From positions 10,398,795 to 10,462,794 of the forward strand of contig NC_086354.1 in assembly GCF_036324505.1 (NCBI RefSeq): a stretch of DNA of 64,000 nt, given 5' to 3'. Each line of letters begins with the position of its first letter. Position 1 is the first letter of the stretch. Both the position numbers and the translations under genes were made by a program. Under the pieces are notes generated by a model. The model was not told the origin of the DNA. It was given only the letters and a program-made list of their open reading frames with translations, and did no database searches. The stretch is from Eleginops maclovinus (Eukaryota > Chordata > Actinopteri > Perciformes > Eleginopidae). Shown piece by piece: positions 48,871 to 61,527 of this stretch.

Positions 48871-49394
48871 CAGGGGCATAGATACATTTTCAAGTTTGGG
48901 TGGGTTTAGCCCAGAGGTGAGGTGGAGTGAGTGTGCGTGGTAATGCAAGCACTAAAGCATTTTTGGGGCCTCTTTTTTTAAGGTGGGGGTGAGTTACACA
49001 TCCCCATGTAGTACATCCCCATAGTGTTTCATGTTAATCAGCTCGATGTTACCTGGCCTTAGTCATTTTGACATGTCTTAGGAGTAGGATGAACTTCACC
49101 TCTAGGGGGGTCTGGGGACATGCTCCCCCTGGCAGAATTAGTTTAACATTTTAAAGTGAATTGCATGCATCTGGGGCACTTTGAGAGCAAAATTAAGATA
49201 CTAGATCTAATAAAACGTTGTGGTCTTGGTAAGGGGCACAACTCTAAACACTAATATGAAAAATGTATCAATCAATCAAATTATTAAAAATACCATAACC
49301 AATGACAATTAAGTGAAATATTTTCATTTTGAAAACTTTGCTCTTCGAAAAGGAGCATGAGACGTGAATCCCCTTTTTTTTATCTATGCCACTG
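48871..49394. mobile_element. Possible hAT-like non-autonomous element
   Basis: Ends are inverted: the left reads CAGGGGCATAGATACATTTT and the right, on the reverse strand, CAGTGGCATAGATAAAAAAA. The interior is noncoding. I do not find a matching 8-bp target duplication, so this is weaker than the element at 52229. Confidence 0.5.
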
Positions 49395-49616
49395 GGCTCA
49401 CGTATGTTTTTTTTTAGACTCTTTTTTTCAAACAATAAGCAACTATAACACTTTTGTATAGATGCATCTTCAGACTGTATACATTTAAAGCTGTCATGGG
49501 TACGTATACTGTTTGTGCTTTAAAAGAAATAAGTAGCCATTTGAGTCTAAGACTTAGACAGTTAGTCAGCACATGCAGACATGATTGATATATAGTTAAG
49601 GCGTGTTCAAGTTAGA

Positions 49617-49690
49617 TAAGACAAGATAAGATAAGATAAGACAAGATAAGATGTATCTTTATTAATCCCTGTGGGGAAATTCAGTGGTTT
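49617..49690. repeat. AGATA-rich tract with LINE-tail-like sequence
   Basis: A run of AGATAAGAT units followed by CTTTATTAATCCCTGTGGGG and a GAAATTC end. This combination is common at the 3' ends of teleost non-LTR retrotransposons; the family assignment is from memory. Confidence 0.45.
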
Positions 49691-50760
49691 AATTTAGTTT
49701 AATTAAATACTATTGTACAATGCATTAGAGGCATACAAGAGTCATTTCTAATTCAGCTTTAAATGATACAATTGTCTAGACAAGGCAAGTATTAAACTAA
49801 ATATAAACCCTGTTATTCAGTAATTAAATATGTGAGTTGACTATTTATCTATCTAAAAAGGAATAAAAAAACAACTATGAACAATATTGTTTGAATGTAA
49901 AAGAGCTCACATTAATTCTGCACTGAAATCGGGGGACCAGTAATGTTTCTGCAGCTCAACTTGTTCTATTGTTTATATGTGTAATGTCTATCTGTTTAGT
50001 AAAATCACTCGATCAGACATCTGACTTCTGTGTATTTTGTGTAAATCCAACAAATACAAACCAGTATGAACAATATTCTTATTAAAAAAAGAAGGTTTAT
50101 ACAAAAAAAGTAGGGACAATATTGTTAAAAGAAAAAACAAATAAGAAGGTATACAAAAATAAGTTGCAACATAATAACAAAAAGGTCAGCCCTTGTTGAT
50201 GCCTGAATGACCGCCACCACACTATAGCAACTGGTTTTCTGAGCCAAGAGCCGGCCAGCCAGCCCGCTGCGGTTGAAACAGGAAGAAGCAGTGCTTGATT
50301 GGGAACTAGCTTTGAACTGGCCCTGGAACTGCTTTGGTTGGAAAGTGGCAATGGTGACTGTGTAGAGAGAGACCTGCTGCTGAACGGCAAAAATATAATT
50401 CAGATAAAACCGTAAAAACTCGATAAAATGTTAACAAATTAAAACTGTAACACTTTGCACTTCGGCAAAAGTGGAATTTGGAGGAGAGAGATAGGCCTAC
50501 AGTGCATCTTTGTCAGCAGTACAGAGCTCTTGCTAGAGCGTTAGCTAAAAGTTGAGATAGTTATCATGTGAGGAGAATTTACTGAATTACACTTAATTTC
50601 TTAGCATTTGTTTTTAAATAACTGTCATGAATCAATGTTTGAACCAAACTTTGTCATGGGTTTGTTTCAATTCCAAACATTTCACAAAAAATAGTCATTT
50701 AAGGCATTCAAACGTTCCCTTTAATGCATTCGAGCCACATCATCTCCAACATCCTCTGCA
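49691..50760. other. Intergenic sequence, no gene recognised
   Basis: AT-rich with no supported feature. A 97-codon minus-strand frame near 50097-50390 resembles no known family. Confidence 0.5.
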
Positions 50761-50766
50761 CGGAAT

Positions 50767-50855
50767 GTCTGAACTGATTAAAACCTCGGACTGCAGATGA
50801 GATCTTCAGAATTGGTCGGGCAACCGCTGTGTCCACTCGTGGCAGCAGTATCAGC
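50767..50855 (+). repeat. Dispersed repeat of unknown class, copy 3 (fragment)
   Basis: Short fragment matching the middle of copy 1: CTGAACTGATTAAAACCTCG and GAGATCTTCAGAATTGGTCG, then divergence. Confidence 0.6.
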
Positions 50856-50859
50856 ATAT

Positions 50860-51740
50860 GTTGGCTACAGGGATGTCACATGGATGTAGAAATAGTAATG
50901 ACACCATTATTACAAAAGAAAAAGCCAGACGAAAATGTTATCACTCAGAAATGTATTCAAATCCCAAAGTGAAAAGTAGTCTACGCATCAGAAAATAGTT
51001 ATTTTAAGTCTTGGTGACCTTGGGGAAAAACGAAAACATTTCAAAGCACCAAAATCAATATGTATCTACAATATTTACAAAAAAAGTCATATAGTCAAGA
51101 AGGTTAGTTGTGCCATTCCTCAAAACAGTTTCTGTCAGAAACAAGCCAGATGGGCCCAGTATACTTTCTACACCTGGGGTCACTGGCTGGCCTGCATGAA
51201 AATAAAAGAATATTTGTATGCATCCCCAACAATAGCCTCTGATTCGTCTATTCACAAAAGTTCAGGTTAAGGCATAACTAGTTTATAATAAACACATTTG
51301 TATTTATTTTAAAATATGTTCATATAATCGTACGTATTGGGATTCGTGTGGATTAATATGTGTGGACCGGAGTGTGAGGGGGACAAAAATAAGTAAATTT
51401 CCCTTTCCTTTTTTATTTCAATTCCAACCTTGGCCCTGAAGAATATATCTCTCACTGTTGTCCTCGTTCATAAAGCACAAAACAACACCATCAGAGAGCA
51501 CAGTGATAAATAATTAATAACGTCCGCTGGTGCATCATAAACACGTGGACTATAAATGCAGTCGGATTCTCAAAGCACCGCAGTCTCTTTTCCTAAGTCC
51601 TTTTGAATTCTCCTATCCACTACTCCTTAACCCCGTGACGTTTCACGCAAATGTCAAGGAATAGTAGATAGGAATAGACGATAGGAGCTGATTTTTTGAC
51701 AATTCGTAGGCCTACCCCTAGCCTCAAAACATTTTGAGCC
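50860..51740. other. Intergenic sequence, no gene recognised
   Basis: No supported exon, RNA gene or named repeat in this stretch. Confidence 0.5.
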
Positions 51741-51767
51741 GACATAACTGAAGGCTTTCTTGTCCAG

Positions 51768-52070
51768 GGGCCTCATTTATAAACGTGGTGTACGCCCAAA
51801 TGATGGCGTACGGCAATTTAAGCAATCTTTGCGATTTATAAAAAAAACAAACTTGAGGGGAAATGTGCGCTCCTCCACGGACACTCCGACCCATGCGTAC
51901 ACAAAAACGGGAGAGATGAGAAACTGCGACACTGTTGGCAGAAGGAAGAATGGAGGGAAACATGTGAAATAATACCATAAATCGAAATATGTATCATATA
52001 TGAAGAATTAATTTGCGAAAATGGACAGACGCTTATTTGAGGCTCCTGAGTGGCGTGCGCACACAAACAT
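51768..52070. repeat. Probable DNA-transposon-derived repeat
   Basis: It begins with AGGGGCCTCATTTATAAACG and has GTGTACGCCC and CATGCGTACACAAAA blocks inside, a wording I associate with common non-autonomous fish DNA transposons (possibly Harbinger-like). The boundaries are uncertain and no coding sequence is present. Confidence 0.35.
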
Positions 52071-52228
52071 AACTTTGAGAAATAAATAAATACGGATATG
52101 TTATTGACCCCCCCCCCCCTCGAATATCGAATATGTTATCTTGTTATGAAATGTATTCTCATAAATGATGCAGTAAACAGAAAGACAGAATTACGTTTAA
52201 ACTGACCCCGTTTATGTTAGCCTACGAG

Positions 52229-53053
52229 CAGTGGCGGCTGGTGGAGTTGTCTCCAGGGGGGGCTATAACTCCAAAATGTATAACAAAAATTTAAAAAGCA
52301 TGCATACATGTACTAAGGTATCAAACGAGTGTATTTACATAAATGAAAACAACAAAAACAACATTATAGATAGATAGATAGAAGTGCAAAGAGAAACAAG
52401 TGCGATATATAGAGTAGTATGTACAGTATATGCAGTTAAGAGTGATTATATAAAGATAAGGGCAGTATAAAGAGGTGGGAATAATTGGCATAGTATAAAC
52501 AGATGTAGTATGAACAAATATACAGATGTGCTATATTACATATATAATAAATATCTATCTATCTATCTCTATATCTATCTCTCTATCTATCTCTAGATAT
52601 ATCTCTATATCTATATATTTAAATAATATATATCATATATAACATGGACAATACACATACTTTATGACAGAAGGCTGTGACGTCAGCCCCACCGCCAAAT
52701 CCAGCTGCATTCAGCTCGGGGCGCAGGAGAGGTGCGCCCCAACATCGTCCTATCTCTTGTATTGAAGAGGAGCTACTGCGCATGTACAACTTTTAACGAG
52801 AGTCTATGGGCAAAGATTCCTGCGCCCCAGGGCGGAAATACGTCACCAATCAGACAATGTCAACGAACGAAACAACTTTACTCATCATTAACTATGAAAT
52901 ATTTATCTTGCACATCTAAAAAATATATATATATACATTTTGAAATATTTTATTTTATTATTTCATTTTTTTTAATGTCTTATTCAAGGAAATGTGGTGA
53001 GAGGTGAGTGGTGGGGTGGCGCCCTAGCGCCCTCTATTGGCCAGCCGCCACTG
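52229..53053. mobile_element. Non-autonomous hAT-like element with perfect 8-bp target duplication
   Basis: 825 bp. The left end is CAGTGGCGGCTGGTGG and the right end on the other strand is CAGTGGCGGCTGGCCA. It is flanked by identical 8-mers CCTACGAG at 52221-52228 and 53054-53061. Eight-base duplications and CAGTGG-type ends are the hAT signature. There is no transposase inside, only AT-rich sequence, a TATC-type microsatellite (about 52545-52620) and a short GC-rich patch. Intact ends suggest a fairly recent insertion. Confidence 0.9.
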
Positions 53054-53756
53054 CCTACGAGTGTGTAACAGGGTCGAATACGATGGACACGTAAACACTC
53101 CCGCTGAGTTTGTTTTCGACTGTTCTGGTTGAAATACTTCTAGTTAAATTCAGTGTGGCTAAAAGGAAAAGCTTTGTTATCTGCTACGGCTATGGCTAGA
53201 GTCTGACGAGTCTGCAGGAAGTGTGTCTGATCCGATTCCCCCGAGCCAAACGATGACTTGTGGTGGCAAGCGGATCCAAGTCCTTATCTATGATAAACTA
53301 TGGACCGTCTGTTCTGGTAGCTAGGCCTACTTGCTAAAGGCTAGGCAGATGGACGGGGATATGTTGTAATGTGGTTTTACATGTTATAGAGAGCGTATAG
53401 TGAATGACGCAATTTATAGTTTTAATTTGTAGGTCACCAGGTGTAGGACTAAAAGGATTCGGGATAATGGAGAGGGGAGACTCGTGACTACCGGGTCATT
53501 ATTAGGACCCGGGTTAATGATCTGGATGAATCAGGACTCGTCCATCTCTAACACAGTCACAGTCATATGCCCGTATAGCCAGTTCATGGCGAGTATATAT
53601 ATATACAGTAGCCTATATTCTTTGCCACAATTTGCTAATTGACTTCATCCAGTGATCAATTTCAATGTCATTGTTACTGTTTTTCCCAATTGTTGGGAAC
53701 AGCTACAAGCAAATAGTCAATAACAAATATTCACCTGGTTCTTTCAACGTCTGAAC

Positions 53757-53840
53757 AGTAGCTCAGGCCATTAGCGGTAAGGCAGTGGATTAATACCTTT
53801 TGAAAGCAGGACTGGGTTCGTATCTCACAGCGGCTATTTT
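53757..53840 (+). other. tRNA-like sequence (pseudo-tRNA or SINE head)
   Basis: GTAGCTCAGGCCATTAGCGG resembles an A box with D-arm, and GGGTTCGTATCTC resembles a B box with T-arm, at roughly tRNA spacing. The anticodon arm does not fold well, so I do not call a working tRNA. Confidence 0.35.
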
Positions 53841-54274
53841 CATAGCGTTTGATATGCAGGGGCGGATCTAGCCATTTTGGGGCCCTAGGCAAAATATAGA
53901 CATGGGGCCCTCATTCTTGAAACACACACATCAACCAAATAACCATTCCAATACCCTTGCTTTAAATTGAGATTAAAGAATCGCAATAAACCAATAGTGC
54001 ACTGTCACTAACAATGGTCTTAACTCTCCACAGTAAAATCAGTTTCAGATTGCTCCAGCAATTGCCAAAATTATATGTTTATTATTCAGAGAGACAGGCA
54101 AAGCAGTGGTTGAGTGTGTGAGTGAATGGGTGGGTGAGTGAGTGAGTAACAGGAAAAACAATGGGAGAGAGAGAGAGAGTTTAGGTTTGCAGGTAGTTAA
54201 GTCATCTTCAAATGTCCATTTTCCATGTTGCCTTCACCATTTCATGTGAGTGAGTGAGTGAGTGAGTGGCAAAA

Positions 54275-54275
<1 letters not shown>

Positions 54276-54355
<80 letters not shown>

Positions 54356-54395
54356 TGAGAGAGAGAGAGAGAATGTGAGTGAGTGAATGAGTAAG

Positions 54396-54485
<90 letters not shown>
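54276..54485. repeat. Two (GT)n microsatellites separated by GAGT/GA-rich sequence
   Basis: GT tracts at about 54276-54347 and 54396-54485, with GAGA and GAGTGAGT runs between and before them. Long HT-repeat reading frames on the minus strand are artefacts of the tracts. Confidence 0.95.
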
Positions 54486-54488
<3 letters not shown>

Positions 54489-54664
54489 GGAGTGTGTGAG
54501 TGAGACAGAAAGCATTTGTAAAGTCCTACTGTTGTCGTCTTCTCAAAAGTCTTCATATCATAGAAAAGTGGTGAGCAGCTGTATGGAACCCAACCTGAAA
54601 AACAGACAAACACAGCATTAGAACAAAAACACTCACTACACTGTGTTTCATTTGGCAAGGATCC

Positions 54665-55428
54665 TTATACAACAGGAATGTACTTTGTCAAATCAAATAC
54701 CTTGTTCAGCCAGGGCTCAAAGCCGTATAGCTCAAAAACACCCTCCATGTGTGAAAATCTCTCCCTGACTGTGACCGGGGTTGTGTCCACCATATGCAGG
54801 AAAAACTCTCTTCTGAAATGCTCTTCTGCAGTACACACTGTCTCCTCTCTCCCCTCATACTCAAACTGCCTTTTCTTCTTTCTCTGGCGCATCTCTGGCC
54901 AGGCCATCTCCAAATCAATCTTCTCTGCTATCTCCCTGGCATCTGTTTTAGCAGAGTTGAATCCATCCTCTCGATAATCTTTCAGAAATCCTATCACTGC
55001 AAGGACCTCTCTCCTCATGACCTCCACTGACACCTTGGGGCTCTACAATAGCTTGCTGACTTTGTTTATGTGAAATAGGACATTGTACCATACAACTGTA
55101 CTCACCAGAAAAGGCCATTTCTTCATCTCTTTGTGAATGCTGTTGGCATTGGAGGCACATTCAGAGTCCTGCTTCCCCTCAGCATACTCCCTCAGAGCGG
55201 TTAGGGCATCTAAAATTTCAGGCAGCTGGTATCGGACAGCTTTCACGGACTCCACCCTATCCTCCCATCTTGTTGCACTGAGTGATTTAATGGTAAAATC
55301 CGTCACGTGTTTTTCACAGAGTGCTTTGTTGTTAAGCTCCAGGATTCTGCTCTGGACCCCCTGTTTCTTCCCCTGCATGTTACTGCCGTTGTCGTAGGAT
55401 TGCCCACGACAATCAGCAAGATCAACAC
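54665..55428 (-). pseudogene. ZMYM1-like hAT transposase remnant
   Basis: The minus strand reads GQSYDNGSNMQGKKQGVQSR, typical of the hAT transposase core, then NNKALC joined directly to EKHVTDFTIKSLSATRWEDR, with the stretch normally between them missing (an internal deletion). Further pieces are KKWPFLVSTVVWYNVLFHIN, VSVEVMRREVLAVIGFLKDY and FFLHMVDTTPVTVRERFSHM. A stop interrupts the frame near 55040-55045. This wording is shared by fish zinc finger MYM-type 1-like proteins, which come from hAT transposons. It cannot encode a full transposase. Confidence 0.75.
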
Positions 55429-55892
55429 AGGATGATCAAATCTTATATATTTGATATTAGATGCCCATGTTATGTCTTACAGTATTGGGTTGATATTAAT
55501 TGATGCTTAAGTAAAGAACTAGTGAATGGAAACCAGACAGACTTTTTCCTACCCAGGGATCAGTGTTATATAATTGTATTATGATTATTAAATACGCTGA
55601 AGCTGAAAAGGCCATTGCAGTACATGTAGTAAATAAATTGTGTGGTAACAATTGCTTTGTGTCTCCATCCTCACAGAAACTGATTGGGTATTTAATCCCT
55701 TATTACCTGATAAATGCATCACCAAAGAAGAGTCTACAGCCAGTTACAAACTCAATGCAGGAGATCTTTACCTCCTTTGTGTCAGAATGTTCTTGTTTTA
55801 AAAGGTCCAACTCTTGACTTTAAAATAAAGGAACTTTGTGGACAGCCATGTAAAAAATTGTGAAAACACCTTATCATTATTTTATGAACATA

Positions 55893-57401
55893 CAGTGCCT
55901 TGCAAAAGTATTCACTCCCCTTTGCTTTTTATGTATTTTGTTACATTACAACCTGTAATTTAAATGTTTTTTAATCTGAATTGTATGTAATGGATCTGCA
56001 CAAAATAGTCTAAGTTGGTGAAGTGAAATGAGAAAAAAAAAAATATTTAAAAAAGTTTTTAAAATAAAAAACTGAACATTGGCATGTGCATATGTATTCA
56101 CCCCTTTTGCTATGAAGCCCCTAAAAAGTTCTGCAACCAATTACCTTCAGAAGCCACATAATTAGAAATGACGTCCACCAGTGTGCAATCTAAGTGTCAC
56201 ATGATCTGTCAGTATAAACACACCTTTTCTGAAAGGCCCCATAGGCTGCAACACCACTAAGCGAGAGGCATCACACCATGAAGACCAAGGAGCTCTCCAA
56301 ACAAGTCAGGGACAAAGTTATTGAGGAATACAAGTCAGGGTTGGGTTATAAAAACATATCCATATCTTTGATGATCTCCCGGAGCACCATCAAATCCATA
56401 ATCTTCACAATCCACAACAAACCTGCCAAGAAAGGGCCGCCGACCAAAACTCACAGACCGGGCAAGGAGGGCATTAATCAGAGAGGCAACAGAGAGACCA
56501 AAGGTAACCCTGAAGGAGCGCAGAGCTCCACAGCAGAGACTGGAGTGTGCATAGGACCACAATAAGCCATACAGTGGCACAGTGGCCAGAAAACCATTAC
56601 TTAGTGTTAAAAATAAGAAGTCACATTTTGAGTTTGCCAAAAGGCACGTGGCCGACTCCCTAAATGTATGGCGGAAGGTGCTCTGGCCAGATGAGAATAA
56701 AATTGAACTTTTCGGCCACCAAGGGAAACGCTATGTCTGGCGGAAACCCAACACATCCCATCACCCCAAGATGTTTTTCAGCAGCAGGGACCGGGAAACT
56801 TGTCCGAGTCGAGGGATGGTGCTAAATACAGGGATATTCTAGAGCAAAACCTGTTTCAGTCTGCCTGTGGTGTGAGACTGGGACGGAGGTTCACCTTCCA
56901 GCAGGACAATGACCCGAAGCATACTGCTAAAGCAACACTCGAATGGTTTAACCGGAGGCATTTAAATGTGTTGGAATGGCCTAGTCAAAGCCCAGACCTC
57001 AATCCAATTGAGAATCTCTGGTTTGACTTGAAGACTGCTGTTCACAAGCAGAAACCATCCAACATCAATGAGCTGGAGAAGTTTTGCCTGGAGGAATGGA
57101 CAAAAATCCCAGTGGCAACATGTGGCAAGCTCATAGAGACTTATCAAAAATGACTTGCAGCTGTAATTTCCACAAAAGGTGGCTCTACAAAGTGCTGAAA
57201 TTAGGGGGGTGAATAGTTATGCACGCTGAAGTTTTCTGTTATTTTGTCCTTTTGTTGTTTGCAAAAACACATCTTCAAAGTTTTAGGCATGTGCTGTAAA
57301 TGAAATGATGCAAACCCTCAAGCAATCCATTTTACTTTCAGGTTGTGAGGCAACAACACTTGAAAAATGCCAAGGGGGGTGAACACTTTTGCAAGCCACT
57401 A
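55893..57401 (+). mobile_element. Decayed Tc1-like transposon
   Basis: The left end is CAGTGCCTTGCAAAAGTATT and the right end on the reverse strand is TAGTGGCTTGCAAAAGTGTT, bordered by TA. The length of about 1.5 kb is normal for Tc1-like elements. The transposase inside (56278-57153) is broken. Confidence 0.85.
56278..57153 (+). pseudogene. Broken Tc1-like transposase
   Basis: DDE transposase in at least three reading frames. 56278-56565 encodes the paired-like DNA-binding part (MKTKELSKQVRDKVIEEYKS). The 56582-56842 part contains the first catalytic Asp in LWPDENKIELFG. The 56800-57153 part contains QQDNDPKHTAKA (second Asp) and [13 protein letters not shown] (third acidic residue, Glu). 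The usual glycine-rich segment between the first and second catalytic parts is shortened. Frameshifts make it inactive. Confidence 0.85.
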
Positions 57402-59162
57402 ACTATTTGTGGTGGATATTTTTACTTGAATTGTACATTTAAAACCACACGGTCTTGGTTGTGTAAATAGTTGACTCTTGATTGAAACTCCATCGTAACT
57501 TTTCCATCGACTTCTATGTAATAAATAACCCAGGTTTATACTGTACCCATGATGTTTTTTTCCCCAAAGTGTTACTCAAAATGATTGTACACTTCATTTA
57601 TTAAAGTGTCAAACAAAGGAAAGACAATATTATGCAGTAAACAATTTAATCACAAACTCCTTTGGTGTATGAATGATCATAATTCATCATAAAGTTTCAC
57701 ACCTACAGAGCGTGCTTACCAAGGTGTATCCGTGTTGAAAGACGGTCAGGTGGTTTGAGGACACCGCCTCACAGTGCTGCCCCTGGACAATTTGGGGTTA
57801 TACTCAAAATTTTGTCATGAGGGCAAGACAAAATAAAAAATAAAATACAAATAGTGCAAGAAGAAGTCTAAGTATAATACTTCACATACTGCTTGATAGT
57901 AATGAATCCTACAGTATTTGATTCATTGATCAAATGTTAATATTGGTTGATAAAATGCTGATATTCTAAAAGTAACTAGTGATGTTTTTCAAGGCAAATG
58001 CTTGAGAGTCATGTTAAGTTTAATCATGTTTTACTTACAAATTATGTGGTATAATGTGTTTTGGGGCCATACAATTAAATTACATCAGGATTGTACAGTT
58101 ATGAACGTATAATAAGTTAATTATGATGTAGTAAAAACAATATTGGATGATGGTCATTATTTTTGAGTGTTTTGGTTAGTTAAATCATGGGTCGAAATTG
58201 ACCTGCGAACAACATGAACGGAAACAGCTTTTGAACACAACACAAAGGATGACCGAGTAAATATTGTAAACCAGACTTGTGAAATGTGTGCTTGCTTCAG
58301 GAGGAGGTGTCAATTCTGCTCTCTACATTACCATTTACAACCCTCATCTTAACCTGGGCTTTAGACATGTCATGTGTCCAGACACCTGAAAGCATGTGTC
58401 CAGGCACCTGAAAAGACACCTGAAAGCTTTCTGTTCCAGAGCCAGTGGATATTTGCTGTCATTCATTTAGTTCTGTGAGTATTCTGACATCAGCGTCATT
58501 GTTACACATTTCCTGCTTACCTGGTACAATAACTGGTACCATTTGTATGTACTGGAATTCAAGCTAAAGCTATATACTTTCTGTAGAATATACTAAGATG
58601 AATACATATGTATATAGCCTACTGCTAATAATCATAAGTAATCCACAGCTATAGGTTACTTTAAACTAGGCTACATAATTTAAGAAATGTTTTTTGACAT
58701 CTTGAGGCTCAAGATAGGGATGGCTATTATTTGACCAATCATACGTTTTAAAAAACCCAAAACATTTTGTCATGTTTATATTAGCAATTATATGCAAGTG
58801 CTGACCCAATAACGCACAGCACAGGAGCGACAAGGGACTGGATATTTTATTGCAGGAGCTAAGGCATTTTGACGCAAATAACAGCAATAGTAGTATTATA
58901 TAATAGCTTACTGGTATAAAGAAAGATGAGATCCTACATTGCCAAGCTTAATATGCAAACTTTTACACATTAAAATAAGGTGTGCAAACAAGGAACTACA
59001 ATCTAAATCGTAGTCACCACAGAAAGTATCTGTGGATTTAACAGAACACACATGGCCAATACAATATACGTTGACCCTGCAGCACTAACTGACAGTGTTG
59101 ATGCGGCTCATGACACAAAGACAAGTTTCTGATCTTTTCACTTACATTACAGATGTGTCCGG
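57402..59162. other. Upstream flank of the SLC6 gene
   Basis: AT-rich. Short tandem ACACCTGAAAG-type units lie near 58380-58430. A 3' splice site (TTACATTACAG) just before the start codon near 59153 suggests at least one upstream noncoding exon, which I could not place. Confidence 0.4.
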
Positions 59163-60789
59163 ATGGAGCCAGAAGGTTACCGAGAGACTCTTAAGAATAA
59201 AGTCAGGATGAAAGATGAAAACAATCAAAATCATGCTCCATCTTACAGTGCAAAGAGAGGCCAGTGGGCCACCAAGAGGGAGTTCATTTTATCAGTTGCC
59301 GGACAAGTCATTGGTCTGGGCAATGTTTGGAGATTTCCATATCTGTGCTTCAAAAATGGAGGCGGTAAGAACATTTAAAGCATCTTATTGTATTTCACAG
59401 GAGTAAGTTAAAAAGCTGGAAAATGTATATTAAATCATTAACCTTTATTCTTTGTATTTTTCTATAGTCAGACTAGACTATAGTGACTATAGTGTATTAC
59501 TTGGCATCATTATTTCCTTTAGGAGCTTTCCTGATCCCTTATGTGGTGTTCCTGTTCACGTGTGGAATCCCCATCTTTTTTCTGGAGGTATCTCTGGGGC
59601 AGTTAACTGGTCAGGGTGGGATCACATGTTGGAGGAAAATATGTCCCATATTGGAAGGTACTTAGCTACATGTTCCAAAGAGTGCCAAAGTATTTGAAAT
59701 ATGTGTCAGTTGTACCATTATAGATGCGTATCTCAGGTAAAAATGTAGTTCCGTTTGTTTCAAAGGTTTAGGCTACGGCAGTCAACTTGCACTGCTATAC
59801 AGTGTGATGTATTACATTGTCATCCTGGCTTGGACCTTCTTCTACCTGTTTTCCTCCTTCCACAATGTACTCCCCTGGGCCAGCTGCAACAACACCTGGA
59901 ACACAGGTACACGTCGGACGATGTTGTACTATGAACTTAGATAAAATAACTGATTACAGTCAGTGATACGTTTTGACCAGCATCATTTTCACACCTACTA
60001 TCAGTTTTCCCATCACGTCAACACTGCAGCTTTGTCAGCATCATTTCTGTTGTTTACACTGATCATCTTGTTAGCACCGTTTGTGGAGGCAATCACTCAA
60101 TCACTGACTTCTGAAATCTGTACAGAGAACTTTTAATATCAATGTCTCAAATTAAAAAAAAATCAAACATAATTTGTTTCTTTTTACTCTCTTGCTTCAA
60201 GAAAACTGCATTGATTGTGGACAGAATGATTCAATATATCACCACCTCAAAGAAAATGCAACATCATCAGTGAACGAATTCTGGCAGTAAGTACTTACAT
60301 TAGCAAAGCTGTTTTTAGAGTCATTAAAATGTCTCTACATCACTTTCTTCTTGCACTCAGGAGGAGAGTCTTGGGTTTGTCTGGAGGACTTGAAGAGATG
60401 GGCAGTATCCGCTGGGACCTGGCTGGATGTCTTCTGCTAAGCTGGATCATCTGTTACTTCTGTATCTGGAAGGGAGTCAAGACGACAGGAAAGGTGAGAT
60501 GTATAAGCTTATTATTAATTGGGTGCTAACAGAACTGGGTTTTCATTCAAACCTAGAAATATGTGCTTATTTTCTGTCACAGGTTGTGTACCTAACGGCC
60601 ACTTTCCCCGTTTGGGATGTTAATTGTGTTGCTGATCCGTGGGCTGACATTGCCAGGAGCTGTAGATGGAATTCGATATTACCTTTATCCTGATCTGACC
60701 CGTCTCACTGATCCTCAGGTGAGGTTAATATGTGAATGATGACTGATCTATAACTGAAACACTGCACAGAACACTACTTGGCTAAAAAC

Positions 60790-61400
60790 TCAAATTGATG
60801 GACTTTAACTCAGACCAAAACCAAATATTGATTGATCATGTGAGCAAAAGTTACCACTGTAGCCAAAGCCTACAGGGAACATTTCCAGTCTTATCTTTCA
60901 ATCAGAGACAGCAATTTGCTTCTCAATTGATCAGAAAGGGAAAGCCGTCAAACAAATATGCAAGTCTTTGCAAATGCAGGACACTAACCACATCAAAGGA
61001 TGTAATACATCATAAAATAATTATTTACGCTTTTGACGTTTTGCTTTACATAGGAAAACCATGTACATGGGTCAGCAATCTATCTGATAACCAGCTCTGG
61101 CAATGTTTTCTAGCTACTCCATCAATTGGTCTAATACGAAATTCTGCATTTATCATTTTAACAGGGATAACGATGTTGGGAATCTGCCCTAAAACCACAC
61201 AACTTAATCCATAAAATACCTTGGAATCAATGTATTAACCAAAAACAATTACTACAAAACATCAAGAAATACCTGGAAAGATGGAACAAACCACCACTCT
61301 CCTTAATTTGCCATATCTCAATCCTGAAAATGAAAATTCTCTATTTGGGAGGTTCTTATTCCTTGGAAAAACGATGTGCCTTCATTTTACTCTGGTATTT
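60790..61400 (+). mobile_element. L1-like LINE ORF2 relic
   Basis: The translated plus strand resembles the reverse transcriptase of L1-type LINEs: HHKIIIYAFDVLLYIGKP fits the YADD block, but the catalytic motif is YAFD (61026-61037). It is followed by KYLGIN (about 61214-61231) and KKYLERWNKPPLSLICHISI, the usual downstream block, in shifted frames. It is a short, dead fragment within an SLC6 intron. Confidence 0.65.
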
Positions 61401-61527
61401 TTCTAGACCCATACCTTTTACCCAGTTTATCATATTCTACTCCCCTCGACCTTGGAGAAAGTAGTTTTGTCTCCTTATTCCTGCCTGATATTGGTGTTAT
61501 AGTGATTTGTTTGTTGTGTCTTGTCAT

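Larger units (their letters stand above)
53857..55430 (-). mobile_element. Truncated hAT element
   Basis: One hAT-type end, CAGGGGCGGATCTAGCC, is at 53857. The opposite end is not found before the similarity stops near 55430. Inside are microsatellites and, on the minus strand, a transposase remnant (separate entry). The missing far end and the damaged gene make it inactive. Confidence 0.65.

Noticed and set aside
54234..54658. Long minus-strand reading frames rich in His-Thr
   Set aside because: They are translations of (GT)n tracts with no other coding evidence.
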